Positions 35,873 to 47,951 of a DNA stretch of 64,000 nt are shown here, in pieces (within the stretch, counting starts at the first letter, position 1; every line of letters starts with the position of its first letter). Location: contig OZ029917.1 in assembly GCA_964023275.1 (NCBI GenBank), positions 31,324,005-31,388,004 of the forward strand. Direction: 5' to 3'. The DNA is from Norana najaformis (Eukaryota > Annelida > Clitellata > Crassiclitellata > Hormogastridae). The notes beneath the pieces are model-generated. The model saw nothing but the letters and a program-made list of their open reading frames with translations, ran no database searches and had not been told where the DNA came from. The translations under genes were made by a program, and so were the position numbers.

Positions 35873-38800
35873 GTATGTATTAGTTAAACTAAACTTTAGT
35901 GATTGAAATTAGTAATCATTATGCGCACTTCTACTCTCACTAACAATATTTCTAACGAGACATATTTCTCTTACTAACAGGCCTATTATAATTAGATTCA
36001 CGTTGATTTACATATATTGCCAATAACTGTATTCTGTCGGCCTGTTATTGATGCCATTACTATCATTAGCATTTCGTAATTACAATAACTATTCCAATGT
36101 CATCATTCCCATTACAATTTCTATTACTGTCGCTATCGCTATTGCTATTGCTATTACTATTATTATTACTATAACTATTGCGATAGCATTTGCTATTGCA
36201 GCTGCTATCACTAGTACTAGTACCGTTATTATGACTATCACTAGTACCAGTGCTGTTACTATTATTATTACCTTTACCAGGTAACAGGACAATAACCCCC
36301 TCGACAATTACCCCCGGGACAATTACCCCCGGACAATAACCCCCCGGACAATAACCCCCCATGCAAATAACCCCCGGACAATTGCCCCCTGTACTGATAC
36401 AGTACATACAGTAAAGAGTAGACATGAAAGACTTACCATACATCAAAAACTAATTATTAGACAATTATTAGACAACTGGGCACAGAGTAGACATGAAAGA
36501 ATTACCAAACATCCAAAACTAAATATTGGACAATTATTAGACAATTGGGCACAGACTAGACATGAAAGAATAACCATACAACATGAAAGAGGTCAACTAC
36601 TATATAATAAAAATGGAAAATACAAAGTTTAAAAAGTTGATCTATTTCTATCCATGATGGAATTTATAAAATCTGATCATCATTAGCAACTACAATGAGC
36701 GCAATGTTCTTGACTATCTACGTGGAATAGCTCACAACCTTTCCTTTTAAGTTCAATAAACTAATAAACAATAAACAGCATTTTCTGTTACACATTTAAG
36801 TTCATACTGTGACGTTGCATGGTTCTCCAATAGATGTCTAATAAATTAATATATAAACTGTATGATTAATATAAATTATTAATATACATTAATATACATT
36901 AATTAATATGTCAGTATAAGGGGTTAATGTCCGGGGGGTTATTTGCATGGGGGCTATTGTCCCGGGGGTTATTGTCCGGGGGGTAATTGTCCGGGGGGTT
37001 ATTGTCCTAGAACCCCTTTACCATTACTGTTATTGATTAATCCACAAACACGACTGTAACCATACTGGCCCCGTCTCGATTAATTTTGTCATTTATCAGC
37101 TTGGAATGCTTATCCATTGTTTCGGCTCTACACGTCTGCCCTCCACTGGTGACTTTTCTAGTTGTCTGAACACTGGTTGCTAACTGATTGATTTTCTGTT
37201 CTTAACGGCATTCGAAACCGTCTGGGCTGGCTGGCGTGGAGAGTGCCTCTGACTAGTTGCTTTTGAAGCGGCGTTATATAATTCATCAATTACAATTAAT
37301 AGTATTACTATTACTGGTACTGTTACTGCTACTCTCAATATTACTATTACTACTATTATTAGTACCATGAATGTTACTAGAGATGCTGTTGGTATTATGA
37401 ATTTGATTGGGACCATCACAACACCCAGAACAACAAAAGTTCTTTGTAGCCTTTACCAAATTTTCTGAATGCAAACGTAACTTATCTCAAAGGCGCTCTA
37501 TTTTCACGAGATACTACACATCTTAAGTTCTCTAACCGATCCATTTACCACACTGCACCTCAACTCTGGAACGACCTTCCTCCTCAATTTCGCAAATTCT
37601 CCCTTCCTCTACTCTTGTACTCTCCTGTACTCTCACCATCATCTGTCTTAAGCCCATCTATTCAGTACTCGTCAGGCATTCCATTCAAAACTGAAGTCTC
37701 ACCTTTGCAAGAAATCTTACCCTGATCCATCCGATCCGCAATCTCAACCTAAACACAACCCACCGTAACAGTTCCTCTGTCCCCTTCTCTCTGGTCTTCT
37801 GGAATCCGGACTCTGTTCTTCCTATGGCATTTTTGGACAACCCCTACGACTTGACCCAGCGCTCGTGATTGAGCTGGTGACCTTCGCTTAGCTTAAAGTA
37901 GCTTTTACAAATTCTCCAGATTTCGATAACGATCATTACGATTACGAAGATATAGATCATCAAGACTTGACTCCTCATAGTCACGATTAACACGGATAAA
38001 CTGCTATGGATATGACTGCGATTGTGTTTTTCTTTTTGTTTGCCAGACTCGCTGGGTGACAATAAAAGCCAAGATTACGCTCAAGGGGCTTCTCGGTTTG
38101 GAGGTAAATCGGATTTCTATGTATCATTATTTAGGTCTAAGATCCCGAAAGAAGTGCAGTGCATCATGTAGTAACTACACCCAACTATTCATCTCTTTCT
38201 CTCCGAATTGTTTCAACGAATCGATAAATCATCTTCTTCGTGTGGTTAAACAAATCTTCTCCTAGCTGATCTAAGACCGAATTCATACTTATTGGACTAC
38301 CTGACGAACTGAAAAAAATTCCTGACCCCTGTATCTCCCTCAACCTGGACTTCGCCTCCACCAACACATTTAATACTAACCCTGCTGTCCGCAATTTAGG
38401 TGCAATATTCGACCGAAACTTCTCCTTTTCTGATCATATCACCCATCTTTCCCGCTCGTGCTTCATGCATATCCGTGACCTCCGCAGAATCCGCCCTGCG
38501 CTTGACTTCAAAACTGCATCTACCATTACCGCATTCCTAGTCCATGCAAAACTTGATTACTGTAATTCACTTTTCCTGAATATAGTCACAACCCAGATAA
38601 ATCGCCTTCAAGCGATACAGAGTGCTCTCGCTCTTGCCGTCATCAAATCTCCCAAGTACCTCAAATCTCTTCTGTTCTCAAATCACTTCACTGGCTTAAA
38701 ATAGATGAACGAATAGAGTACAAAATCCTATCACTTACCTATAAGACATGTCACTCCTCCCAATGTTCTATCTATATTCGCCATTTTTCCATAATCCAAC

Positions 38801-39658
38801 CTCTGCTTTCAACCCTCTCCTCTTCTACTCTAACACTTCTCCGCCCTCCCGTCATCTCATCCCTAAAATTTGGAAATCGCTCCATAGCCATAGCTGCTCC
38901 ACCCTTATGTAATAAACTTTCGCCTGAATTACCACAATTATTCGATCCATCTTACGAACTTACCATCACTTCACCCCTTGCAATCTCTACGCAGGTCTTC
39001 CACTCAAAGTTGAATACACTCGTATTTTGTAGGTCCTATCTTGATTCCTCTTCTTCCCCTTATCTCCCTTCCAGATCCAATTCCAAACATCACCCACCTA
39101 AGCCGTCTGACTGCCTGCCTGCCTAACTCTTTGATCTTGACCTGAAACTGAACCCACCTTGCCTATCGATTTTGTTGTGACTAAGCAAGAGGTCGACTAG
39201 TAGCATGGGATAACGACTACACCAGCAGCCGTGAGTCTGGGATATTACGCACACGATTTAGCGCTATATAGGTAAGAAAATTAGCAACGTAAACCATTTT
39301 TCCTTTACCTGCCTTTTTCGACCAATATTCACCAACATGTCCGGTCTGTCTATTTTGATCTGATATGAATCAAAGTAAAACATAAAACATTAAGTACAAG
39401 GAAGAAGCAGATTACGATATTGACTATTGTTTCGCTTGAATCGACAATTGTGAATTATGATATCACTGATATGGAAGTTATTAGATCAGATCAGATTAGA
39501 TTCTAAGATATGCATGCTATACTTTATCTTAGTTATATGATGTCGATTTCTGTTGTGTTTCTTAGGTTGGTACCTGTACGTTCGGCGGGATCTACATAGA
39601 TCTATTCTTGACGCCGTCGAGCTGCGTATGTGAGGGGATCCCGGTGTTGCTCCAGTAG
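35684..39658 (+). CDS. Secreted cysteine-containing peptide, 93 aa, two exons
   Basis: Exon 1 (35684-35872, 63 codons) starts at ATG in ATCATGAAG. It encodes a signal peptide, MKAFYF then a hydrophobic stretch to LLVRA, with cleavage likely near residue 21. Exon 2 (39566-39658) adds 30 residues and TAG. The intron is phase 0, with donor GTATGT and acceptor TTTCTTAG. The mature part of about 72 residues has cysteines at 34, 44, 67, 83 and 85, an odd number, so one may be free or pair between chains. It ends CVCEGIPVLLQ. A TATA box lies upstream and AATAAA downstream. I recognise no family; a defence, toxin-like or signalling peptide is possible but unproved. The intron is full of transposon debris. 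Confidence 0.7.
36048..36284 (+). repeat. Degenerate (ATTACT)n / (ATT)n simple repeat
   Basis: ATTACTATT, GCTATT and ACTAGTACC words repeat loosely. Long frames on both strands (Ile/Thr-rich or Ser/Asn-rich) are artefacts. It abuts the MITE that follows. Confidence 0.85.
36280..37014. mobile_element. MITE with inverted arms built from a 15-bp unit
   Basis: The left end GGTAACAGGACAATAACC and the reverse complement of the right end GGTTCTAGGACAATAACC match at 15 of 18 positions. CCTTTACCA flanks both sides (36271-36279 and 37015-37023), a 9-bp match consistent with the roughly 8-bp duplication of hAT elements. Each arm is made of five to seven units like GGACAATAACCCCCC, and both arms carry ATGCAAAT at a similar distance from the end. 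The interior has a 69-bp tandem repeat (starting 36415, 36484 and 36553). There is no coding sequence. It lies in the intron of the secreted-peptide gene. Confidence 0.85.
37150..37870 (+). mobile_element. LINE fragments: tail (37150-37300) and family G C-terminus
   Basis: 37150-37300 ends in GGCGTTATATAATTCATC with TTACAATTAA, a LINE-like 3' tail. 37480-37740 encodes FSNRSIYHTAPQLWNDLPPQFRKFS, the C-terminal signature of CR1/L2-type reverse transcriptases, with further broken coding after it. A mixed simple repeat (ATTACTACT) separates the two. Confidence 0.65.
38165..39060 (+). mobile_element. LINE family F, second copy, C-terminal part
   Basis: It starts within the segment after YADD (QLFISFSPNCFNES). 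It continues through HAKLDYCNSLFLN, LKSLHWLKIDE-like and SLKFGNRSIAIAAPPL, closely matching 31680-32530 with scattered changes and short deletions. Same strand as the first copy. It is an intronic insertion in the secreted-peptide gene. Confidence 0.88.
39155..39262 (+). repeat. SINE family S1, diverged copy
   Basis: CTTGCCTATCGATTTTGTTG, TGACTAAG and a terminal TTTAGCGCTATATAG match the S1 core and end. The middle part differs or has been replaced. Confidence 0.55.
39566..39658 (+). CDS. Secreted peptide, exon 2
   Basis: Follows a pyrimidine-rich acceptor (TTGTGTTTCTTAG) and encodes VGTCTFGGIYIDLF... to CVCEGIPVLLQ and TAG. The frame continues exactly from exon 1. The assignment rests on splice signals and composition, not on homology. 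Confidence 0.6.
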   Translation, partial: VGTCTFGGIYIDLFLTPSSCVCEGIPVLLQ

Positions 39659-39901
39659 CGGCGTAATTCCACTCAACCAAAGCACTTCGAATTCGCTCTT
39701 CTGCTTTCTCGCTAAACACTGAACACTAATTAGAAGCTTCTTTCTTCTGCGTCTTTGTTCATTGGTCGTCGTTGTCCATTGAATGAAACGCAAATCTTCC
39801 AATTGTAATCGCTAATGTATTCCATCGCCTATATTTTCTCAGATTACTTTTGTTCAAATTGCTTTGTCTTATAAAACCTAAGAGCAGATGAAGAAGTGAA
39901 G

Positions 39902-39907
39902 AATAAA
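39902..39907 (+). terminator. Polyadenylation signal of the secreted-peptide gene
   Basis: AATAAA lies 244 bases after the stop codon. A T/G-rich stretch (CTTGTAGTGTTGTTTCTGTG) follows about 20 bases downstream, as expected for cleavage and polyadenylation. Confidence 0.55.
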
Positions 39908-39939
39908 TTTGCAAAGACTACTTCTTGTAGTGTTGTTTC

Positions 39940-40450
39940 TGTGGGAGATTGAACTGTACAACAATCAAACTATAGGCCTTATAGTCATTAAACCCGTACA
40001 ATAAAATGCGATACAATACACTAAACTGCAATACAGTCCAAAACGTAAGTTTGCAACATGAAGAATACAATAAAATTTTGGATGTAAGAAGAAGAAGAAG
40101 AAGAAGAATAAGAAGAAGAAGAAGAAGAAGAAAAAGCGGAGATACTTCGAGAAGATCTACAAAGGATGGACAAATGGTCCCAAACTGGCAGATGCGTTAT
40201 AATTTTGCAAATGCTCGGTGAAGCATTTTGGGAAGAGAAACAAAGAATTCTCAGGTGAATTGAGGATTAAGGCAGGCGTATAGAGAGTTAGCGAGGAAGA
40301 AAGGGACTTCGTTGCAATAATGCATAATAGTGCAAAACCTCTAGAGCAATGTGTTGAAGCAGCAAAAGGCCAACACAACCTCGGAGATGAGAAAGAGAAC
40401 AATAGTTAGCAGAGACAAGGATATAATATTAGTAGAAGGAAGGACCGGTT
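39940..40450. repeat. (AAG)n microsatellite and flanks
   Basis: An AGAAGAAG run occupies about 40086-40134 with two breaks. The Arg-rich frame across it (40006-40221) is an artefact. The remainder shows no recognisable gene. Confidence 0.7.
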
Positions 40451-40454
40451 TGTC

Positions 40455-40645
40455 GTTGCCTTCGACAGCAGTAGGTATGACCTGTCTGCGCTGGATGGGA
40501 ATGCGTCGATGGGGCTCTGCGTGTCTGCGGAAACCCGCTAGTGCTGACTCTTCCAGTTATCTGTTCGCTTATTGACTTTAACATCAGTTTGGTTAGCGTG
40601 AGCAGGGCTTTTCTAAGGTACTCAAAAATCGCTATAGTATGTGTC
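40455..40645 (+). repeat. Dispersed repeat D, copy 1
   Basis: GATGGGAATGCGTCGATG, GGGCTCTGCGTGTCTGCGG and TGACTTTAACATC match 49262-49440 in order and spacing. Part of the same tail appears at 9995-10045. It is probably the untranslated 3' end of a LINE. Confidence 0.7.
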
Positions 40646-40649
40646 TACA

Positions 40650-41813
40650 CACATAGAGGGACTTGGGGCAGGTGATGGTTGAACAACAGAAGGGGTGGAG
40701 GAAGGGCGAATTTGGTGAAATCAGGCGGGAGATGTTGGAGGAAGAATTCATCAACATTTAATCAATAGTATAAAATCACCAACAGTGCGGACCGATAAAG
40801 CGTCCTGGTCTGAAATTCAACGATTGCGGATTCGGTCCTGCTGGGCGGACTTCGTGCAACGATCCTGGACAAGCTATTCGCGCACACTTGCCTTGCGCTG
40901 AGATTACTGAACTTACTTAAGTACAGGAAATGAAACATGAAACATTTGACACTTGCTCGAAATACTATAAATTGTCTTTCACCTGAAACTGTAAATACAT
41001 CGACACTATTCAATTCTTGTAAAATGTCCGGCCAATTTTCCACCGTATAAATACTTGCGCTAAAAGACTTACCGTCTTCTAATGTTAGACAACAATGCGC
41101 GCGCATACCTTTACTAATTCGACCAATACCAACTGTTCTTCGTCGAAGGCAGTTTCGCTGTTTTTGTCTTCACTGAACAACTTCCGGAAGATCCACGTCG
41201 CTGAGTTCGGAACGAAACAATTGAGACCGAAAACTATCGGCTTCTGGAGTACGTTCCAGATGGCTCTGTTTGTATCGATTTCCGTCACGAAGCAACCGAT
41301 CCGATGCAAAAATACCTTTGCTATAGGTCAACAGCAGAAATACGGTGAATGAATGCAGGAAATTGGCGCAGTGAATGAGTGCAGTGAGCGAGTTGAATAA
41401 TGAATTAGTTGATGCATGCACGAACGAACCAATGAATAAACAAATAAATATATGAGTGATGGAAGGAACGACTGAACGAAGCAGCGAATTATGCTGATCT
41501 AATCTGTAACAGGAAAGACCTTACCTTACCACTGCATTAACCTCTTGAATTGTCTTTAAACTCCACCTTTCTTGTCATGAAACGTACTCTGCCCTACCTA
41601 TTACCTTTCCTTTCCTAGTCTTAACCTTACCATACCTGGCCTTAATCTTACCTTGCCTTGATTTGACCTTACCTTACCTGGTCTAATAAGAACCTAAGAA
41701 CCCGTTTGTGCCGATTCACTGATCTTGCCTCGGTTCGACCACTTGTTGAGAGAAGGTCTTTCAAATATTTTGAATGTTGACCTTGACGATGACCTTTGAC
41801 TACAAGCTTCGTT
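40650..41813. other. No recognisable gene
   Basis: Minus-strand frames 40762-41106 and 41085-41309 overlap and show no family motif. A loose CTTACC/CCTTACCTTACC repeat fills 41518-41690, and GAATGAATG words occur near 41345. Confidence 0.35.
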
Positions 41814-44800
41814 TAATGTTCCCTCTAGTTTTTTCGCCGTGCGCGCATTGGCCTAACATTTGGGACCTGCGCTCAATAAGCAGTCCGTGGAAGATTACAC
41901 ATCTTTTAGAACTAAACTAACAGCCTATGAAATCGCACTGTATAAAAGGTAAAAGACTAAATACAAGTTGAAGTAAGTAATTAGCCTTTATGTGTATATG
42001 TGACAACATTGTATAAAACGATTACATAGCCTACACATTTTAAAATAGATCATGACACGAACAAATTTAATTAACAACTAAATATAACTAAAGATAGATG
42101 TACATCGATTCACGTCGCTACTTTCTACGATTGTTTAACGAGTGTACACATGATTCAGGTAGTTTTCTAAACAATTAAAGCACGTCTGTTGGACTATAAC
42201 AGGATATACTGTAAAATGCTTGTATAGGCTATACAAAAGGCTAAGGACCAAATTAAAGTTAGATTTTCTCGCATCGGTCTTTGTGCAATTACCAACAAGC
42301 GTACACGCGATCCAGGTAAATTGTTTGATCTGAATTCAAAAAAGTCAATTCTTTTCAGACAGTCCAGGTGGTCAACCTGTAGTCGATTACGCACTTTTGC
42401 CTTCGTTGCGTTCATAAGGCTGAAGCCGCGCTCGCACTCCACGCTAGATGCATGAAAAGTGCCACGTATATCGACTCACCGAGTCCTTGATTTTCAAGAA
42501 TATAGGACACTACTTCGTCAAATGTCTTGAACTTAAATTTTTCGATTGCAATATATTTAAAATCGCGATACTGTTTGCAAGCCTGCCTTTTGTATTCGTC
42601 GTCAGTTGTTGTCAAGGAGTTTACAATATTTCACTGCTAATCTCTCATTTTGCCCAGCATCATAGCTTTCTGTTTCTGCCAACATACGTCGCTCAAACAC
42701 TTTCCATTCTAATAATTCCTCTTCTGGAAATCTGCAGTCCAAATGGTTGCAGACTCGCTCAATGAATCGTACAACAGCAGCTGTGTCAACGTTTTCATAT
42801 TTGCTTAACAGATCTTTAACATCACTCCAGTATACGCATTCTTCGAGATATTGTGAGCGCAACTTGGCAATTTTCGCTTTCACTAATTGATATGTAAACA
42901 GTTCTTCTGAAAACTTTTACAAAGGTCAGATAACTCCTCAAAACAGCGTTAAGAACAATTAGTGCAACATGATACTGAGAATCTGTTAGACGCTTCAAAC
43001 AATACTTGTACACAGGGCGTTGTTTTCATTCATCTGTTCTGTACAATATTCATGCAATACGCTGTAGTTTCTCATCATTGCACTGACCGCAAAGTAGCGG
43101 GATAGGCAACTCACTTCGTTTAATCGTCTAACTGCAATAACATCGCTTTCTGTAACATTGGCCAGTTCTATAAATTCCGCTCGTTTTACAGTAGACTCGC
43201 TAAACAGTGTATATACAGTTCTTAACAGAGTCTCTATGTCTTTCATCAAGGATACATTTTTCCCTGCATCATCTATATCCTCTCTGTGTGCAACACGGTG
43301 TTGCTCTAACAAGTTTGGAATTTCTCGACTAAGTTGGGCTGTGAGCCTGTGACGCCATTGTCTTTGCCCAGCATAACTGAAGCTCCCTCAGATGTAAACA
43401 TCACCATTTTTTGTAAATCAAAGTCACTGTCTGTGTAGAACTCCTTAATGACCATTGTTATAGCTGTGCTGTCACCCCTTGTAGCTGAAGAATTCCGGCA
43501 AAAACTGTTTTGTAAATTGTGCTACCTGCTGGACGAAGTTTAAAATATAGAATCCACACTTTTGTCACTGACACATCAGTGCTTTCGTCCGTTAAATTTG
43601 TGCACTTGTAATTTCAATAAAAACTTGTACTTTGACAACCATGTTTATGAATTCCACAAATTCGAAGGTGTAATTTTTGCTGCCCAGCTATGTGGTATAT
43701 TAATGTATTTTACAAAGAGGTCATTTATTTCTTGAACAGACAGCACTGACGCATTCAATTTAATAGCAAGTATAACGTTATCAATCAAAGGTTTAACCTG
43801 TTCTGGCTTTGATGTGTTCAGCTGCACTAAATCCAATCTCACTTCTCTTTTGCTGGTTGATTCCTTGAACATCTTCAAAAATGCCTCCTTTATCAATATT
43901 CCGGAGTTGTGCAACGGAATCTACATGAGTTTGCTTGTCAGATGGCGCTTTAAATAATCCAACTTCCATTTGTCCCATCGTTTACCAGTATTGAAATTAC
44001 CACGAGCATTGGCTTTCGCATATATAATTATCGTAAAATAACGTCGTCGGAATTGCCGCATTATATAAAACTTCCTTTAACATAACGGTTTGCTTTGTAC
44101 TCAATGATGGCAGTTCGGTCTCAACATATTCGTTAAGCCACTCTGTCTTAAAGCGTTCACGAGTTCTTTTTCTGGCCGAAAAGCCGCTGTCGGATAGTTT
44201 CGTTTTGACGTGTTGCTTAATCGCAAACCAATGAATATGTAATAAAAACGTGTAGGCTAGATTTCTCCAGTGAATTGCACTTACAGAGATGTCCAGTCAA
44301 GGGTACTAGGTTGTAGATGCAAACTGGCTAATAGCGCCTGTATTATGAACAAGAAAGACTACTCTCACAGCAGGCCGAGTAACGCCAAGACCGAAGACTG
44401 CAGACATATGTAGTACTAAGTATAAAGACAGAGACTGAGAGACAGAGACTGAGACAGAAGTTCCACAGAACGAGAAAGAGCGAAAGAGAGACGAACAAGG
44501 GAGATATTGTTTCGGGCAGATGTTAGTCCACGGGCTTGAGCGCCCGAGCTGAGTAACCTACGGTTAAAGGGTAATTGTGCTTTACCAAAAAAAGGAAACA
44601 TAGAAGCACTAGACAGCGGTGGTTGTTCTGTTAGGGAGAACCGTGCCTGACTGTATATTGGAGCGTACCTACGTGTACAACTAAGCGTTCGTTTTCACTC
44701 TGGGTCGACTACTCCGACACATCGGGCGACCTTCGCAGACACCACATATATCATGTATCATGAAGCATCAATTATAATTATAAAGGCTCAGATTACAGAG

Positions 44801-45073
44801 AGGCTGAGACCGCAGGTGGGTCAAATGGATGTACACACTCTCTGAAAGACGCGTCACAACGGTCAGGTAAGCCATATGGTTTTATAACACGGGTCTTGTT
44901 TTGGCCTTCTGAACATCGTCAGCTAAATATTCCACAAGCTGTAACAATGAGTTAACTTTAATTTTTAAATAAAATGAACGCTCACTAAATTTGTGCGCTA
45001 AGAGTAAAATGCTGTGAGCGCTATCCTGAAATGCCATGCTAGCGCGCACGCGCGCAGCTTAGAGGACACATTG
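41814..45073 (-). mobile_element. hAT DNA transposon, complete ends, broken transposase
   Basis: AGCTTCGTT is present on both sides (41805-41813 and 45074-45082). The ends are imperfect inverted repeats: TAATGTTCCCTCTAG at the left, and CAATGTGTCCTCTAAG on the reverse strand at the right, both followed by a CGTGCGCGC-type stretch. These fit hAT termini (CAGTGTTCCCTC-like) and the family's 8-bp duplication. The 3260-bp interior carries a minus-strand transposase relic (42194-44230). The intact duplication suggests a fairly recent insertion, while the coding region already has several frameshifts and stops. Confidence 0.9.
42194..44230 (-). pseudogene. hAT transposase, inactive
   Basis: Reading 5' to 3' on the minus strand, the N-terminal part includes RERFKTEWLNEYVE (about 44150), typical of ZMYM/KIAA1586-like hAT proteins. 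The middle is covered by frames 43645-43978, 42995-43312 and 42602-42883. The C-terminus has ECERGFSLMNATKAKVRNRL, the dimerisation signature of hAT transposases, then HLDCLKRI. The frame changes at least four times, so no full protein can be made. Confidence 0.85.
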
Positions 45074-45082
45074 AGCTTCGTT

Positions 45083-45340
45083 GCCCGTGATATGGTGGTC
45101 TGAGTATTCACTGTGCACCTACTCTGGCACTCACAGTCGACTGAGATGCCATACGAACTTGTGTGAGCTCAGCACTCACTGCATGGATGGCCCCGACTGG
45201 TGCGGTGCCACCAATAGGAGCAGGGTAGTGTATGCAGGGTCTATCAGAATGCTTGACATTCATCGGCCAGCTATGGTTGGCCCGCCAGTGGGCGCAAGTG
45301 ACACACATATATATAGATAGCCAACGCCATAGGCCAAGGA
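45083..45340. other. Unassigned spacer
   Basis: Frames on both strands at 45081-45320 have no recognisable motif. The sequence separates the hAT insertion from a LINE fragment. Confidence 0.35.
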
Positions 45341-45344
45341 GTCA

Positions 45345-46030
45345 GGACTAAGCTAGTGAATGTGTTGAGTATGTACCGTTGATAAATAAAGGGAAAATAC
45401 ACAATAAGAAGCATCTCACCGCCAAAAAGATTGGGATATTCGTTGGATGAGAAAGCGCTGGACGGGTCTGCTTGTTTTTGCGGTCCGTGGGCGGAAGAGA
45501 GCTCAACGATCCCCGACCCAGCTGCATCGAGACTGAAACACAGAACTCCCTGATGTATGCTGGGGCGGTGCCAACTAGTTGAGGCACATGCTAGCAAGTT
45601 CATCCTGAATGCCATTCGCTCCACAACAGGAAGCCAGCGTAGCATTTCTTGCAAAATATACCGATATATCGGAATATTTCGGCTTGCACCGAGCGGCAGA
45701 TCTGAGGATGGACTGAAGCTGGCGAATCTGGAACTTTGGTAAACCTGCAAGGATGGAATCGCAATAACCTGACCTGTTAAGATGAATGAGTGAAGTAGGG
45801 TCACTGCAGCGTTGAACGAGAAATTACGGCGTATTCCGTAACTGGCAGAAGGATAGAGCTTGATCTGACAAGGAGGTTCGCATGGTCCACCATTGATAGG
45901 ATGTAACCAAGCTTTGTATGACGAATTATTGACTGCAGTCATGGAATCGCGACGCAATTCATTCTTCATAAATTTTTGACCGCGCCTGGGGCTTGCCCAG
46001 CCAAGTAAACTGGGTCTTTCAGCCACAGCC
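45345..46030 (-). mobile_element. LINE family C, C-terminal fragment
   Basis: The minus strand gives NFSFNAAVTLLHSFILTGQVIAI, then ILQEMLRWLPVVERM, then further coding in shifted frames. The order and wording match the copy at 60.57-61.44 kb. It lacks the catalytic RT region. Confidence 0.8.
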
Positions 46031-46049
46031 TATTTGAATATATCCATTT

Positions 46050-46405
46050 TTGTACTTCCACAAATAACAGTCCACTCTTATTGTGCCTGGTACCAGGATG
46101 GTGTTGGGTTCTACCGTTCAGCAGCGTTCTCCGTTGCAGATCCTCGGTTTTGGAATTCGCTGCCAAGTTCTGTTGGTTGTCAGTTCTATTATGTTATCCA
46201 GGTCCAAACTTAGACTCATCTCTTTCAAATTGCTTACCCAACGTGGCCTAACTTCTAGTTTCTCTGACCTATTGGAATTTGACCTGGCTTCTCCAGTGGG
46301 TTATTAATTTGATTACGATTTTCCTTAAAGCGACCATCGACTGATGCCTTCGGCATTATGATCACGGCGCCCTATAAGTCATTAGATTATATTAGATTAG
46401 AGACA
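46050..46405 (+). mobile_element. LINE family B, 3' end
   Basis: FSVADPRFWNSLPSSV (about 46130) is followed by the family B untranslated end (CTTCTAGTTTCTCTGACCTA, then GACTGATGCCTTCGGCATTA) and a CATTAGATTATATTAGATTAG tail. It abuts the minus-strand LINE C fragment. Confidence 0.8.
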
Positions 46406-46409
46406 CAAG

Positions 46410-47951
46410 CAAGTGCGCCTGACGGATGGCATGTAGAGTACGGTTAGATGTCATATTCAGGGGCCCGGGAACCATGGCTACTTTGCTACATGCACCTACT
46501 TTGCTACTAACTGATATATTCAGACAATACAAGAAAACCTTTTATACAAATACAAGAACCAACACCATTACTTCTTGGAAAAATCAAGCAGGCAGACACT
46601 TGTAACATATAAGAAACATTTTACCACAACATATTTCCAAGAGAAAAATTTGAAGTTCCACATTGCAATATATTAAAATAACTATTCAGGTCTAATGAAA
46701 GTAATACAGCATAATACAGCAAATGCGACCTACTAGTAAATAACATGTAATGAAACAGTCAAAATCGCAAAATGCCTCATGCTGTCACTGCAAACAACAG
46801 CTATATCGGCATATTCCTCTCTAATAATGTTAAAACCCTAGCAACAAATGCCAAACAATAAAGTTTAACAGTCACCTAATTATGCACAAGAAGTTACATT
46901 TCTTGCATTTGTATGGCACAAGTCTGCACCAATATCTTGATGAGGGGATCAGTTGACGGCACTAAGCAAACGTGCAAGAAAGACTTGCTCAAAGTCGATG
47001 CAACTATGACCATCTCAGGGAAGGCTCAAACCTGTACACTCCATTCTTCAGGCAAGGAATCTGTCAAGATGGAATGTAAGATTACTGTCACTTCCGTTTA
47101 ACAGCATTACTAATTTTGGAAAAGCAAGTACAAACTCTGAATGAAGAGGTAATACAAGTAATTGCTTAAGTCCTTCTGGTCTTGCTGCTACAGTTCAGTT
47201 CCTATGCACAACCTTGACTTAATTTCCCTCAGCTGCAACAAAGACATCTTAGCAGTTGTCTTTACCAGGCATATAGAAGAAAATGCTGAAGCCAGCATTC
47301 CTTTCTCTCAGCAGATCCTGTGATGAAAATTATTTCAGCTGCACATATTGCCTACACAATGACATCTTTTAACTGTCGTGTCTGATTATCTATCAAAATC
47401 ATATCCACTGGTCTTAGCGGAATGTGAATACACAGTACCTTAAAAACGTGAGTGAACAATGAGTTTCAATTACCAAACACATGACCTCTGCATGGAAAAT
47501 TAAAGGATTTGCCCTTAAACAAGTCCCATGATTTGTTTACAATTTAAACAAAACGATTTCAATCGAGCCCTTTAATCCAAACCTACAACTTATATAGAAT
47601 ACGACATGATGTGACATCTTCCTAACATGAAAGATCCCAGTTAACACGAGAAGTGAAGAAAAACATGCAAAATTCCTCATGAAGACAGAAGGACCCCGCA
47701 ACAAATGTGAATGACCCTAAAGTTAACCTTTGACCAATGCCTCAACTGAAGAAATGCCTCTCTGCAACTGCTGAAGTAATTCGGTGGAAAATCCTCTCAA
47801 GAAGTAAAAATCAAAGTTACTGGGATAACATGATGTGAAACAGTTCCTCAAACAACAGTCATCTTCCACAAACCAACTGAAACTGAAACAGACTGCAAAT
47901 AGCGGCATCAATAAATTATTCACATGTAGTGCTGCTATCACCCGCAACAAA
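46410..47951 (-). other. Region downstream of the Rheb stop, probable 3' UTR
   Basis: No other gene is recognisable. On the minus strand an ATTAAA variant polyadenylation signal lies at 47571-47576, about 380 bases after the stop. Its use is unproved. The plus-strand frame 46913-47101 has no motif. Confidence 0.35.

Noticed and set aside
36048-36446. Ile/Thr-rich and Ser/Asn-rich open frames on both strands
   Set aside because: Products of an ATTACT simple repeat and of the MITE arm.
40006-40221. Arg-rich open frame
   Set aside because: Translation of an (AAG)n microsatellite.
45081-45320. Frames on both strands beside the hAT right end
   Set aside because: No recognisable domain and both frames overlap; nothing favours either.
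46913-47101. 62-codon plus-strand frame as a small gene
   Set aside because: No signal peptide, motif or splice support, and it lies antisense to the likely Rheb 3' UTR.
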